DNA of 64,000 nt from Propionibacterium sp. (GTDB lineage: Bacteria; Actinomycetota; Actinomycetes; Propionibacteriales; Propionibacteriaceae), in NCBI GenBank assembly GCA_012517405.1, contig JAAYVB010000030.1, positions 1 to 64,000 of the forward strand, read 5' to 3'. A program made the translations under genes and the position numbers. A model generated the notes under the pieces. It was not told the DNA's origin. It worked only from the letters and a program-made list of their open reading frames with translations, and did no database searches. Positions 29,917 through 38,237 of this stretch are shown here, piece by piece. How positions within the stretch are numbered: position 1 is the first letter of the stretch; each line of letters starts with the position of its first letter.

Positions 29917-31119
29917 CTATCCGGTGAGGTGAGGCGCGGGATCGTCGTTCAGGGCGTCCTCCTGGGAGGGGTAGAACGGCAGATGCGTCCTCACCTGCCA
30001 TTCGTTGCCGACCGGTCCGGCGGAGAACTCACCGCTAACGCCGAGGACGCGTTCGGTCATCCGGTTGAGCCCGGTACCCGTGGAGGAGGCCACCCGCGGT
30101 GTCGAATCCTTGGAGAGAGGGCTGCAGATCGTCATGGTGACGGCCTCTGGCCCTACATCGAGCACAAACCGGACCTCTCCAGGGCCGGCATACTTGAGAA
30201 TATTGGTGGCCGATTCGCGAACCACCCGTGCAAGGATGATCTCGGCACCTCGCGGGATGGCGTCGTTACGTGGGTCTCCCTCGATGTCGATCGAATGGCC
30301 CGCGCCTTGGAACTCTGCGCTGACCTCTGAGATAGCGGATTGGAGATCGCCGGAAGGAATCTCGGTTCCTGCCGGTGCTGCCTCGGCGAGCTTGATGATG
30401 AAGCGAAGGTCGCTGAGCGCCTTGCGTGCTGCCGTACGGATCGCTTCTTGGGATGTGTCCTGCATCTGCGCGTCGTCCAGCAGCTGAGCATGCAGCGAGA
30501 CGATGGTGAGCTGATGGGCGATGCTGTCGTGGAGTTCGCCGGCGATCCATTGGCGCTCGGCAATGATCGCCTGACGCTCGTGTTCTTTGCGTTGGTCAAG
30601 CTGATACTCCAGTCGACGACCCCGCGCGTAGGCCGAGCGTAACCCGATGCCGACGGCCCCCGAAACCGCCCCGATGAACGTGAATATGGCCAGTTCCGAT
30701 GGCGCCACGGTGCTAGGGCCGACCCCAGACGAAACGATGGCCAGGACGAGCAGAATGCCGCTGAAAGAAGCGATGATCAGGGAGGGCGACGCGAGACGCA
30801 TGAGCAAGATCGTTGCGAGCGCCCCGGCCATCATCGCTGTTGACGCATATACTGTCGTGAGCGCGAGCCCGGTAACAACCCCGAGCGCCAATGTGGCGAT
30901 CAGCGGCGACCAGATGTAGAGCACCAGGGTGAGCGTCGAGACGATGCTCACGATTCGATCGAGGCTGCCCGTGTCAGAGGTTGTGAGACCGATGACATCG
31001 AACCCTACGATGAAGACCACGACTGCTAGCAGCACGGCGCGTTCAGTACGGCTCAACCGCTCTGTGTGGTTGAGCCATTCGCGACCGCGGAGCGCGCGAG
31101 GAATCTCACTCCTTGACAT
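29917..31119 (-). CDS. NarL-type sensor histidine kinase
   Basis: A 400-residue kinase with five to six membrane helices (about residues 29-160) and almost no outside loops, then the HisKA_3 phosphoacceptor in GELHDSIAHQL (H197) and a C-terminal HATPase (LARVVRESATNILKYAG, STGTGLNRMTERV). This is the DesK-like architecture that senses a membrane or intramembrane signal. Start ATG 31119 preferred to 31194. Its likely partner is the LuxR-type regulator at 31386 on the other strand, sharing the AT-rich promoter region. Confidence 0.9.
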   Translation of the reverse strand: MSRSEIPRALRGREWLNHTERLSRTERAVLLAVVVFIVGFDVIGLTTSDTGSLDRIVSIVSTLTLVLYIWSPLIATLALGVVTGLALTTVYASTAMMAGALATILLMRLASPSLIIASFSGILLVLAIVSSGVGPSTVAPSELAIFTFIGAVSGAVGIGLRSAYARGRRLEYQLDQRKEHERQAIIAERQWIAGELHDSIAHQLTIVSLHAQLLDDAQMQDTSQEAIRTAARKALSDLRFIIKLAEAAPAGTEIPSGDLQSAISEVSAEFQGAGHSIDIEGDPRNDAIPRGAEIILARVVRESATNILKYAGPGEVRFVLDVGPEAVTMTICSPLSKDSTPRVASSTGTGLNRMTERVLGVSGEFSAGPVGNEWQVRTHLPFYPSQEDALNDDPAPHLTG

Positions 31120-31275
31120 GACTTCAGTATTACCTATACTAACGACCAATACCGAACAGGTAGGCGAGTGTTGACCAGAACGACATGAGTACACCCCCTT
31201 CAGAACTTTCGTTTGTAAATCTGGTCCCTATGGTTTCGTTATTGACGGTGCTTCGCATCCCCTAAACCGCCATAT

Positions 31276-31304
31276 TGTACTAGGAAATTAGTATTATGTA
31301 CTAA
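31276..31304. promoter_or_regulatory. Cluster of TACTA/TAGTA repeats between kinase and regulator genes
   Basis: TGTACTA occurs at 31276-31282 and 31297-31303, 21 bp apart, with TAGTA (31289-31293) between, forming TTAGTA-N5-TACTAA (31288-31304) and TACTA-N6-TAGTA (31278-31293). The surrounding 31250-31330 is much richer in A and T than the window. Two helical turns of spacing fits a LuxR-type dimer site, possibly of the adjacent regulator. Confidence 0.5.
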
Positions 31305-31385
31305 GTCAATAGTTCAATTAATTACCTAGACAAAGAGCTAGGGGGTGGAATTTTGGCGACGGTCGTATGAGGCTAGAATCGCGTC

Positions 31386-32039
31386 ATGACTGAGATCCGG
31401 GTGTTGATCACCGACGATGATCGCTTGGTTCGAGTCGCGCTCGCGCATTTTGCCTCCCGTGACCCGGAGATAGTCGTCGTCGGCGAAGCCTCGACCGGAC
31501 TCGAGGCAATCGAGGCAGTCGAAGAGTTAAACCCGGATATCGTGATGATGGATATCCAGATGCCGGAGATGGGCGGTATCGAGGCCACCGAAATCATCAC
31601 CTCGCGCTGGCCGCAAGTGCGCGTTCTGGCAGTCACCACTCTCGATAACCGCGAGAATGTGCTGCCGATGCTGAGTGCCGGCGCGACCGGTTACATGCTG
31701 AAGGATTCGAGTGCGGAAGAGATTCTGCACGCTCTGCACCAGGCGAGTATCGGCGAGAGCTCCCTTTCGCCACGGGTGGCCGCGATGCTCATCCAGCACG
31801 TTCGTGGCACGCTTCCGGTGCATTCCCGCGTGGAAGCCGCAGCGCTCACCGACCGCGAATCCGAAGTCTTGCAGCAACTCGCACTCGGCTTGTCGAACGC
31901 CGAGATGGCTGCCGCCCTGCATGTCTCGGAAGGCACCATCAAGGCACACCTGGGCAGCATCATGCAGAAGTGGAATGTGCGCGACCGCGTCCAAGTGCTG
32001 ATCACGGCCGCACGCGCGGGCCTGGTGGATTTCACCTGA
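31386..32039 (+). CDS. NarL/LuxR-family response regulator
   Basis: A 217-residue regulator with receiver domain (acidic DDD at 10-12, phosphorylation site D56 in IVMMDIQMPEMGG, K in GYMLKDSSAEE) and a LuxR-type helix-turn-helix (LTDRESEVLQQLALGLSNAEMAAAL, VSEGTIKAHLGSIMQKW). Divergent from the NarL-type kinase, so the two probably form a two-component system despite opposite strands. It could control the polysaccharide locus that starts just downstream, but that is only a positional guess. Confidence 0.93.
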   Translation: MTEIRVLITDDDRLVRVALAHFASRDPEIVVVGEASTGLEAIEAVEELNPDIVMMDIQMPEMGGIEATEIITSRWPQVRVLAVTTLDNRENVLPMLSAGATGYMLKDSSAEEILHALHQASIGESSLSPRVAAMLIQHVRGTLPVHSRVEAAALTDRESEVLQQLALGLSNAEMAAALHVSEGTIKAHLGSIMQKWNVRDRVQVLITAARAGLVDFT

Positions 32040-32101
32040 CAACTTGGCGGACATTTACTTGGCGGACGTGCCGGTGAATGATCTCGGCATCTCGTGCCGG
32101 C

Positions 32102-33571
32102 TCAGTACGCGCCGTCGGATCCGACAACGGCCTTAGCGGTCTTGAGCAAGATCATGAGGTCTTGGACGAGAGACCAATTGTCGACATAGTAGAGGTCGAG
32201 GCGCACGGTGTCTTCCCAGGACAGACTCGATCGGCCGGAGACTTGCCACAGGCCGGTCAGCCCGGGGCGGACGCGCAGCCGTCGCCGGGTATCGAAGTCG
32301 TAGCGCGCGACTTCTCTGGGCAGAGCCGGACGGGGGCCGACCAGGCTCATATCTCCGGTCAAGGTGTTCCACAATTGCGGAAGCTCGTCGATGGAATAGC
32401 GCCGGATGATCTTGCCGACCTTCGTGATGCGGGGATCGTCCTTCATCTTGAAGAGAACGCCGGCGCCCTCGTTCTGGGCTTGCAGCGCGGCGAGGCGTTC
32501 CTCGGCGTCCACGCACATGCTGCGCAACTTGAGACAGTCGAATTCTCTGCCTTCGAGCCCTACCCGGCGTTGGCGGAAGAAGATCGGGCCGCTGTCTTCG
32601 AGCTTGATGGCGATCATCGCGGCCAGCAGGATCGGGCCTGCGATCAAGAGTAGGCCCGCCGATCCGACGATGTCCATCAAACGCTTGAGCCAGCGAAGGG
32701 ACTTTGCTGCTGTTGGCCGCGCGACATCGACCAAGGGGAGGCCTGCGACCGGACGAAACTCAAGCCGTTGTGCACTCACGTCCGCGAGGGTGGGCGCGAG
32801 GATCATCTGAACGTTCGATCTCTCGAGTTGCCACGCCAGGCGGCGGAACTGAGCGGGAGAGTCGAACGACCCCTCGGCGAATACCACGATCGGAACCGCC
32901 GTCGTTTCCAGCAGCGTCGACAGTTCTGCCAGCGGCCCCAGAACAGGCACTCCCGTGCGCGTTGCGGAGACCGGCTCATCGGTAACCGCCCCGCGGATGC
33001 GGTAGCCGATCCAGCTCTCACGGCGTAGGACCTTGACGACCTCATCGACATGGCCGGAGGATCCTGCGATCAGGAGTGGGGTGGTGAATAGCTCGTGAGT
33101 GTGGAAGTAATGCATGAGGTGCCTGCGGACGAATCGTCCGATACAGATTCCTGCCAGGCCCAGCAAGAGCCAGCTTCCGAAGAAGATGCGCGGGTAGTCG
33201 TAGCTGGTCGCATAGTAGACGATTCCCATCGAACCGCCGGCGACCAGTGTTGCGCTGATGACGCGTTTGTATTCGACAGAGCCAGCGCGCGTGTGACGCA
33301 GACTGTAGGCGCCGCCCCCAACGAGGCTGACCAACCACACGACGGCGAAGACCCCAGTTGCCGCAAAGCTGTTAGAGGTCATCGTCTGACTGGCCGAAAG
33401 TAGTAGTGCTCGGTAAATGGTGAAGAATGTCGCCGCGATGACGATGACGTCCATGGTGACAAGTATCGCTCGGCGCAGATCCCCCGATTGCATCAGCTTG
33501 GCGCTCAATGGTGCTGCGGCTAGGCGCGTTGTGAGGGATATTCGATAGATCTCAGCTCGGCTTTGAGCCAC
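32102..33571 (-). CDS. Polyprenyl-phosphate sugar phosphotransferase (exopolysaccharide initiation)
   Basis: Transfers a sugar 1-phosphate to undecaprenyl phosphate at the membrane to begin repeat-unit assembly (WcaJ/CpsE type). About 489 residues: four N-terminal helices, a CoA-binding-like Rossmann middle region, one more helix (IVGSAGLLLIAGPILLAAMIAIKLED) and the catalytic sugar-transferase domain with FFRQRRVG, KLRSM, RRYSIDELPQLWNTL, MSLVGPRPALP and GLTGLWQVSGRS. The start is likely the GTG at 33571, seven bases after GGGGG; GTG at 33577 is the alternative. Last gene of the leftward part of the locus. Confidence 0.93.
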   Translation of the reverse strand: MAQSRAEIYRISLTTRLAAAPLSAKLMQSGDLRRAILVTMDVIVIAATFFTIYRALLLSASQTMTSNSFAATGVFAVVWLVSLVGGGAYSLRHTRAGSVEYKRVISATLVAGGSMGIVYYATSYDYPRIFFGSWLLLGLAGICIGRFVRRHLMHYFHTHELFTTPLLIAGSSGHVDEVVKVLRRESWIGYRIRGAVTDEPVSATRTGVPVLGPLAELSTLLETTAVPIVVFAEGSFDSPAQFRRLAWQLERSNVQMILAPTLADVSAQRLEFRPVAGLPLVDVARPTAAKSLRWLKRLMDIVGSAGLLLIAGPILLAAMIAIKLEDSGPIFFRQRRVGLEGREFDCLKLRSMCVDAEERLAALQAQNEGAGVLFKMKDDPRITKVGKIIRRYSIDELPQLWNTLTGDMSLVGPRPALPREVARYDFDTRRRLRVRPGLTGLWQVSGRSSLSWEDTVRLDLYYVDNWSLVQDLMILLKTAKAVVGSDGAY

Positions 33572-33823
33572 TTTCACGCCCCCTGCCAGGCCTTCTTTCG
33601 AGCTGCGGCCTTCGCAGCCGGATCAGGCTTGGACGATCTGAAGTATTGCAGAGAACTAGATGTTTGGCTAGTCCAGGACTGGCCAATAGGGCAATCAAAA
33701 AGAAGACTGATGGGTAGTTGGGCTGCCCAAAAGGCTAGGGCGGAAATTGCGACGTCTCGCGGACGACGCCGCCCGCGCTTTCGGTCAAGAAGAGATGAGC
33801 GTTGGATTCGTTTCGATATCGGG

Positions 33824-35128
33824 CTAGTGATCTAAGGCAACGGTTGCCAGACGCCGGTAGGCACCCGCCATTCCCACCAGCAGGAAGAGGACGAAGGCTG
33901 ACTGGGGAAAGGCGAAAGTGTCGAAGAAGGCAAGCGAGACCGCCCCCGCGCTCACACCGGCAGCGACACCGGTAGCGAGATCCTTGTCCGCGGACGCCCA
34001 GGTACTGCGCCGGGCAGATAGAGCGCAGACGATCGCCGACACGAAGACCGCCAGCAAGGCCAGTAGCCCCACCATCCCCAGCTCGATCAGGATCTGGAGA
34101 TACATATTGTCGAGGATCCAGTACTTGGGTAGGAAAGTGCCCAGACCTCTCCCGACGATGGGGCTCCGGCCAATGAACTCAGCGACCAACGCGTACGAAT
34201 CGGTGCGGGACTGCACGCTGGGATCGCCCGATATTCCCAAGAACATCCCACGCAATGTGCCGACGATGCCCGGCACCGTGACATAGAGAACACCGGTGAG
34301 GGCGACGGCGCCGATACCTCCGGCTATTCGCCAGGAGCGCGGCAGCGTGGGAAGGATGAAGACCAGCCCAATCGCCAGGCACAAGATCGCGGTACGCGAC
34401 AGGCTGAGCAAGACACCGAGGAATAGGCAAGACAAGAGCACCGCATACAGCGGGCGTAGCCGGCCTTTTCCCTTCACGTACATGATCGCGAGCGGGAAGG
34501 TCATCGCGAGGACCGAGGCAAACTCGAGAGGATGCGATGCTGTGCCACTGGGGCGAATGAGCCCGGCACGGTCGCCGAGATCCATCACGGCGGTGTGCAC
34601 CAACCCGGGTACCGCGATGCGGTCGACCCACAATCGCCCGGTCGCCACCTGGAGAATGCTGAGCGCCGAGACTGCCGCAGCCGCGGCGACAACAAACCTG
34701 ACGAGCTGGCGCATCCGCTCCAGTGACCGAATGCCGTCATTCGCCACCAGTGCGATGCCGCAGAGGCTGACAACCCGGAGAAGCCCGGAGTCTGCCGGCG
34801 ATACCTCGTCGGCAGGCAGCGGCCGAGCCATGGCCCACACGTAGCTGATCGCCACCGAAAGGAGAAAGGCTGCGATCGCCCAGCGCACCGGTTGTACGCC
34901 TCCGCGCCGGAATTCCGCGCGCTGGACGTGATACCACGACCACCACAGAAATCCGATGATCCCGATCACGGTGGCAGGTGCTCCTGCACTTCCCAGTGGA
35001 CCGATCCCCAACGAACTCGGTATGGCGAAGAGTAAGACGATGAACCCGGCCAGCGCCGTTACTGCGTCCATCCGGGGCCCTCGTGCGGTGGCGGTACCGG
35101 GATCTTTGGGGAGGAGCGAGCCAGACAT
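33824..35128 (-). CDS. O-antigen ligase/polymerase-like membrane protein
   Basis: A 434-residue protein with about ten or more hydrophobic segments and a large loop containing SYALVAEFIGRSPIVGRGLGTFL, the Wzy_C (O-antigen ligase) pattern with its conserved arginines. It probably polymerises repeat units or attaches the finished chain outside the membrane. The ATG at 35128 has GGGGAG eight bases before it but overlaps the upstream Wzz-like gene by 70 bases; ATG at 35071 with GAGGG upstream would reduce the overlap to 13 bases. Confidence 0.82.
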   Translation of the reverse strand: MSGSLLPKDPGTATARGPRMDAVTALAGFIVLLFAIPSSLGIGPLGSAGAPATVIGIIGFLWWSWYHVQRAEFRRGGVQPVRWAIAAFLLSVAISYVWAMARPLPADEVSPADSGLLRVVSLCGIALVANDGIRSLERMRQLVRFVVAAAAAVSALSILQVATGRLWVDRIAVPGLVHTAVMDLGDRAGLIRPSGTASHPLEFASVLAMTFPLAIMYVKGKGRLRPLYAVLLSCLFLGVLLSLSRTAILCLAIGLVFILPTLPRSWRIAGGIGAVALTGVLYVTVPGIVGTLRGMFLGISGDPSVQSRTDSYALVAEFIGRSPIVGRGLGTFLPKYWILDNMYLQILIELGMVGLLALLAVFVSAIVCALSARRSTWASADKDLATGVAAGVSAGAVSLAFFDTFAFPQSAFVLFLLVGMAGAYRRLATVALDH

Positions 35129-35970
35129 CTAGCCGGCTCCCCGACCGCTCGGAGGGCGCCTGGTGAGAATGCGTCGACGACCGATCGTCGCGCCTGGCAG
35201 GGGTTCGGGGAGGACTCGGCAGCGACGACACCGCTCTGGTCGTCGGTGCCCAGATCGGCAGGTTCTTCGTCCGGGTCGCTGGCGACAGATCCTTCCTCCG
35301 AAGCCACTGGATCGTCGTCCTGGTCGTCGGTGCCCAGATCGATCGTCCGGGTACGCCGCCGCCACGGGACGACGATGGCGTCGATGAAGCCGACCAAGAA
35401 GATCGTGGCGACCGTGATACCGCCACCTAGGACGATCGCAGTTCGCACCTTTCCCGTATCGTTTGCTTCCGCCACCGGGGTCGCGGTGAGCCGAAGCGAA
35501 CCTATCTGGGCATCGGGCACGGTGCCGAGCTCCGTCTGGACTGTGGTGAGCGCCTCCTCCAGCTGGCCGGAGAGGTAGTCGATCGCCTCCAGCGCCGCGG
35601 TGTCGGTAGGCGCACTGGTCTGGATAACGATGATGGGACCACTCGACAGCTGATCTGGGACGATGTTCTGCCCCGCGCCGGGGAACTGCTGGGCGAATTC
35701 CTCTCTGACCGCTTGGGAGGTCACGGCGTTGAGGATCACATCGCGCGCCTGGTTGAGATCGCTGAGGTAGAGAAGCGGGTTGCCATCGCCTGCGGGCAAG
35801 GCCTCTCTGGTCACATTCGGAGGAGGCAGCAGGAGGATGCTGGCCTGTGCCTCGTATCGCGTATCGGTATTCGTCCACGCCATGGTGGCGCCCAAGCCGG
35901 CAAGAACGAGACCGAGCACCACCAAGTACCAGCGATGAAGCAATGCGAGTGCGAAATTCTTCAAGAACAT
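35059..35970 (-). CDS. Wzz-like chain-length determinant with acidic repeat tail
   Basis: A 303-residue membrane protein: helix about 12-32, extracytoplasmic part, second helix at VLGGGITVATIFLVGFIDAIVV (around 180-202), then a cytoplasmic tail. Two helices flanking an outside domain are typical of Wzz/CapA polysaccharide co-polymerases; no kinase domain follows. The tail is acidic and contains DLGTDDQ twice, 28 residues apart (DNA repeat at 35236 and 35320). The last 35 residues are Pro/Arg-rich and overlap the ligase gene start; they may be real or the result of a frameshift. Confidence 0.78.
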   Translation of the reverse strand: MFLKNFALALLHRWYLVVLGLVLAGLGATMAWTNTDTRYEAQASILLLPPPNVTREALPAGDGNPLLYLSDLNQARDVILNAVTSQAVREEFAQQFPGAGQNIVPDQLSSGPIIVIQTSAPTDTAALEAIDYLSGQLEEALTTVQTELGTVPDAQIGSLRLTATPVAEANDTGKVRTAIVLGGGITVATIFLVGFIDAIVVPWRRRTRTIDLGTDDQDDDPVASEEGSVASDPDEEPADLGTDDQSGVVAAESSPNPCQARRSVVDAFSPGALRAVGEPARCLARSSPKIPVPPPHEGPGWTQ

Positions 35971-36057
35971 GCGCTCGGTCCTGCCTGGCGTCGACCGATG
36001 ACCGTGGTCAGCATCAATGCGGTTAATCGCGTCCGACTACTCATTCTCATCACGGGC

Positions 36058-37341
36058 CTAGAGATCGATCTTGTAGACGTGGTAGCTGGATTCGGTCGCG
36101 AAGTCGTCGGTAAAGCTGCCGTCTTGCACGCTGATGGTGCGGTCCTCGCCCACCACCTCGGCGGACTCTCCGGTGATTTCGGCGGGCAGAGCAAGAGCAC
36201 GGGTGCCGGCCGCGCCATCGGTCATCGCAAAGATGTAGGCGCTGCCGTCGTGAAACTTGAGCATGGTGTCGAGCCCCTCCCCGAAGGTCCACCCAAGCGA
36301 TTGGGTGTTGATGATCGGCGCCAGACTGTGGACGAATGTATTGACCTCGCCCATCGCCTCGATCTGTTCATAGCCGCAGAAGTCAGCTCCCTGAACCTGG
36401 GCATCGCGCAGCGCAGCGCTGGATTCGCACGGCCCCGTGAACGACTGATTGAACCAGACGAGGCCCCGGGCCTCGTTGATGATCGAATTCATCGCGGCAC
36501 CTTTGATCTGATCGCCGGTGATATAGGCGACGTGATCTTGACCCGAGAGCCCGTTGAGATTCTCGACGAAGATCCACCGCGGCTGCAATTGGCCGTCGAC
36601 TTCGTCGCGAATCGTCAGACCGTTGAGCGCCTTGCCGTAGCTCGAAGCCGTCCGGCAGGTGGATTCGGGAACCGGGTCGGCATAGAGGTCGCCTCGGTAG
36701 GGCCGCCAATCGCAGAACGGAATCGTGTACCAATACATGTCCAACGAGACAGCGTCAGGCATATTGACGTACCGTTCCTGATCGGTCACGTCCATGTCGG
36801 AACCGATAACCAACTGCGTGTAATTGGCGAAGGCGAACTTCCCGCTGTCGGCGTACTGCGCTTTGAGGTCCTCCTGATAGGCGATCCCCTCGCTCGGGTC
36901 GTATCGTCCATCGACCTCATCGTCTAGGGAAACTCCTGGCCAGTACGGTGACGATTCGTCGAATGTGTCGTTCAGCTTGCCGCCCACCCAGTACATCTCG
37001 TTGCGTTCGAGCAGCGCGAAGTCTGTTCCTTCCCACATCTCTGCATAGAAGGTGATCCCGTGCGACTTGTCCCATTGCGCCTCTGCGTCGCTGGATACGC
37101 TGTTATGCCAGATGCCGATCGGGAAGAAGGACGGATCGCTCCACTGCGTCGCATTCTCGAACTGGGACCAGTATTCGGGCCCGCCCTCCCATGGCAGATA
37201 TTCAAGCGAGGCATCGTGCGAAGATGCCTCGTGCGACGGAGCCGATTCGGGTGCCGATCCCGGCCCAGGCTCGTCTTGTGGGCTGCAGCCGAAGACCAGC
37301 AGCGAGGTGATCGCCCAGACGACCGTCCAGACTCTTCTCAT
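36058..37341 (-). CDS. Lipoprotein of the polysaccharide locus, glycosidase-barrel-like (unknown function)
   Basis: A 427-residue secreted lipoprotein: MRRVWTVVWAITSLLVFGC is a lipobox signal (Cys19), then a Ser/Pro/Glu linker and a large domain with many Trp/Tyr and Asp/Glu residues (FFPIGIWHNSV, ITFYAEMWEGTDF, SLDMYWYTIPFCDW, RWIFVENLNG). The alternation suggests a TIM-barrel glycoside-hydrolase fold ending in a beta-sandwich, but I cannot name a family or catalytic pair. Its stop-side neighbour is Wzz; its start overlaps the rhamnosyltransferase stop as ATGA. A role in trimming or binding the polymer outside the cell is inferred. Confidence 0.75.
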   Translation of the reverse strand: MRRVWTVVWAITSLLVFGCSPQDEPGPGSAPESAPSHEASSHDASLEYLPWEGGPEYWSQFENATQWSDPSFFPIGIWHNSVSSDAEAQWDKSHGITFYAEMWEGTDFALLERNEMYWVGGKLNDTFDESSPYWPGVSLDDEVDGRYDPSEGIAYQEDLKAQYADSGKFAFANYTQLVIGSDMDVTDQERYVNMPDAVSLDMYWYTIPFCDWRPYRGDLYADPVPESTCRTASSYGKALNGLTIRDEVDGQLQPRWIFVENLNGLSGQDHVAYITGDQIKGAAMNSIINEARGLVWFNQSFTGPCESSAALRDAQVQGADFCGYEQIEAMGEVNTFVHSLAPIINTQSLGWTFGEGLDTMLKFHDGSAYIFAMTDGAAGTRALALPAEITGESAEVVGEDRTISVQDGSFTDDFATESSYHVYKIDL

Positions 37342-38237
37342 CTGTGCACGACCTCTCTCTTCGGCCTGGCCAGCGACTGCTTGAAGCTATCCAGCCCGCT
37401 CTTGCCGACAACGGCCAGCAGAGCCGACTTCGCCGCCGAACGCAGGCCATCTCGTGCTATCCGCGCAGGTGCGAAGACGGCGCGATCGGCCAAGAGCAGG
37501 AACCTGCCCGGGCGTGAAGCATCGGTGACGAGCGCCCCGAACTCGGACGCCACCTGGTTCGGGTCGATGAGGTGGCCATGGACGCGATTGCTGACATTGG
37601 TGCCATGCACCACCTGTAGCCAGGCCGGCCGACCCTCGATCTCGATGACGGGCATATGCCGGCCCAACAAGATGTGCCAGTCATGCCAGCAGGTGAGTGC
37701 GCCGTCCCACTCCTCCAAGACCGAGCAGAACGCGTTATTGCGGTCGGTTCGCCGATACAACCTGTTGCCGTTGCGGATCACTCCATTGACCAGATAGATC
37801 GCTGCCCGTGGCGCATCGGTGCTGACGCTCACCGCCCTTTCGGCGAAATCGATCGCCAAGCCGTCGTCGTTGTCGAGATTGGTGGTGAGCAGCTTCGCGC
37901 CTGGCACTCGCACCAGGTCAGAGATATCCGCGAGCAGGCCTGCCGACGATACGGACGTACGGAACAACGCGCGGTAGAGCCCAGCCGACGTGTGTCGGCT
38001 CACGCCGTCGAGCAGCCATGGAGGGCTTTCGGGGTCGAAGTAGATCAGCCAGTCGTAGTCGCATGAGGTCTGGGCTCGCATCGATGGCACCGTATAGCGG
38101 CAGAAAAGCTCCCAGCGGTTTCGTAGCCAACCCTCCTGCGCCCGCACCAAGCTTTCCGGGCCGGGAGTCGGAAGGTTGAAGCGGGTGACGAAAACATGCG
38201 AGACCGACGTCCGCAATGCGCTATCGGCTGGATTCAT
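37338..38237 (-). CDS. Putative rhamnosyltransferase-like glycosyltransferase
   Basis: A 299-residue cytoplasmic protein with SHVFVTRFNLP at the N-terminus, RWELFCRYTVPSMRAQ, YDWLIYFDPESP and LLTTNLDNDDGLA, which match the family annotated as putative rhamnosyl transferase (PF11316-like). The DNDD motif is the likely nucleotide-sugar/metal site. Start is ATG at 38237, overlapping the end of the three-domain glycosyltransferase by 17 bases; the open frame continues to 38801 but that part is antisense-like shadow of the neighbour. Confidence 0.8.
   Translation of the reverse strand: MNPADSALRTSVSHVFVTRFNLPTPGPESLVRAQEGWLRNRWELFCRYTVPSMRAQTSCDYDWLIYFDPESPPWLLDGVSRHTSAGLYRALFRTSVSSAGLLADISDLVRVPGAKLLTTNLDNDDGLAIDFAERAVSVSTDAPRAAIYLVNGVIRNGNRLYRRTDRNNAFCSVLEEWDGALTCWHDWHILLGRHMPVIEIEGRPAWLQVVHGTNVSNRVHGHLIDPNQVASEFGALVTDASRPGRFLLLADRAVFAPARIARDGLRSAAKSALLAVVGKSGLDSFKQSLARPKREVVHR

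Noticed and set aside
33563..33835. 90-codon plus-strand frame in the spacer before the sugar transferase
   Set aside because: Arg-rich end, no ribosome-binding site, no motifs; spacer sequence.
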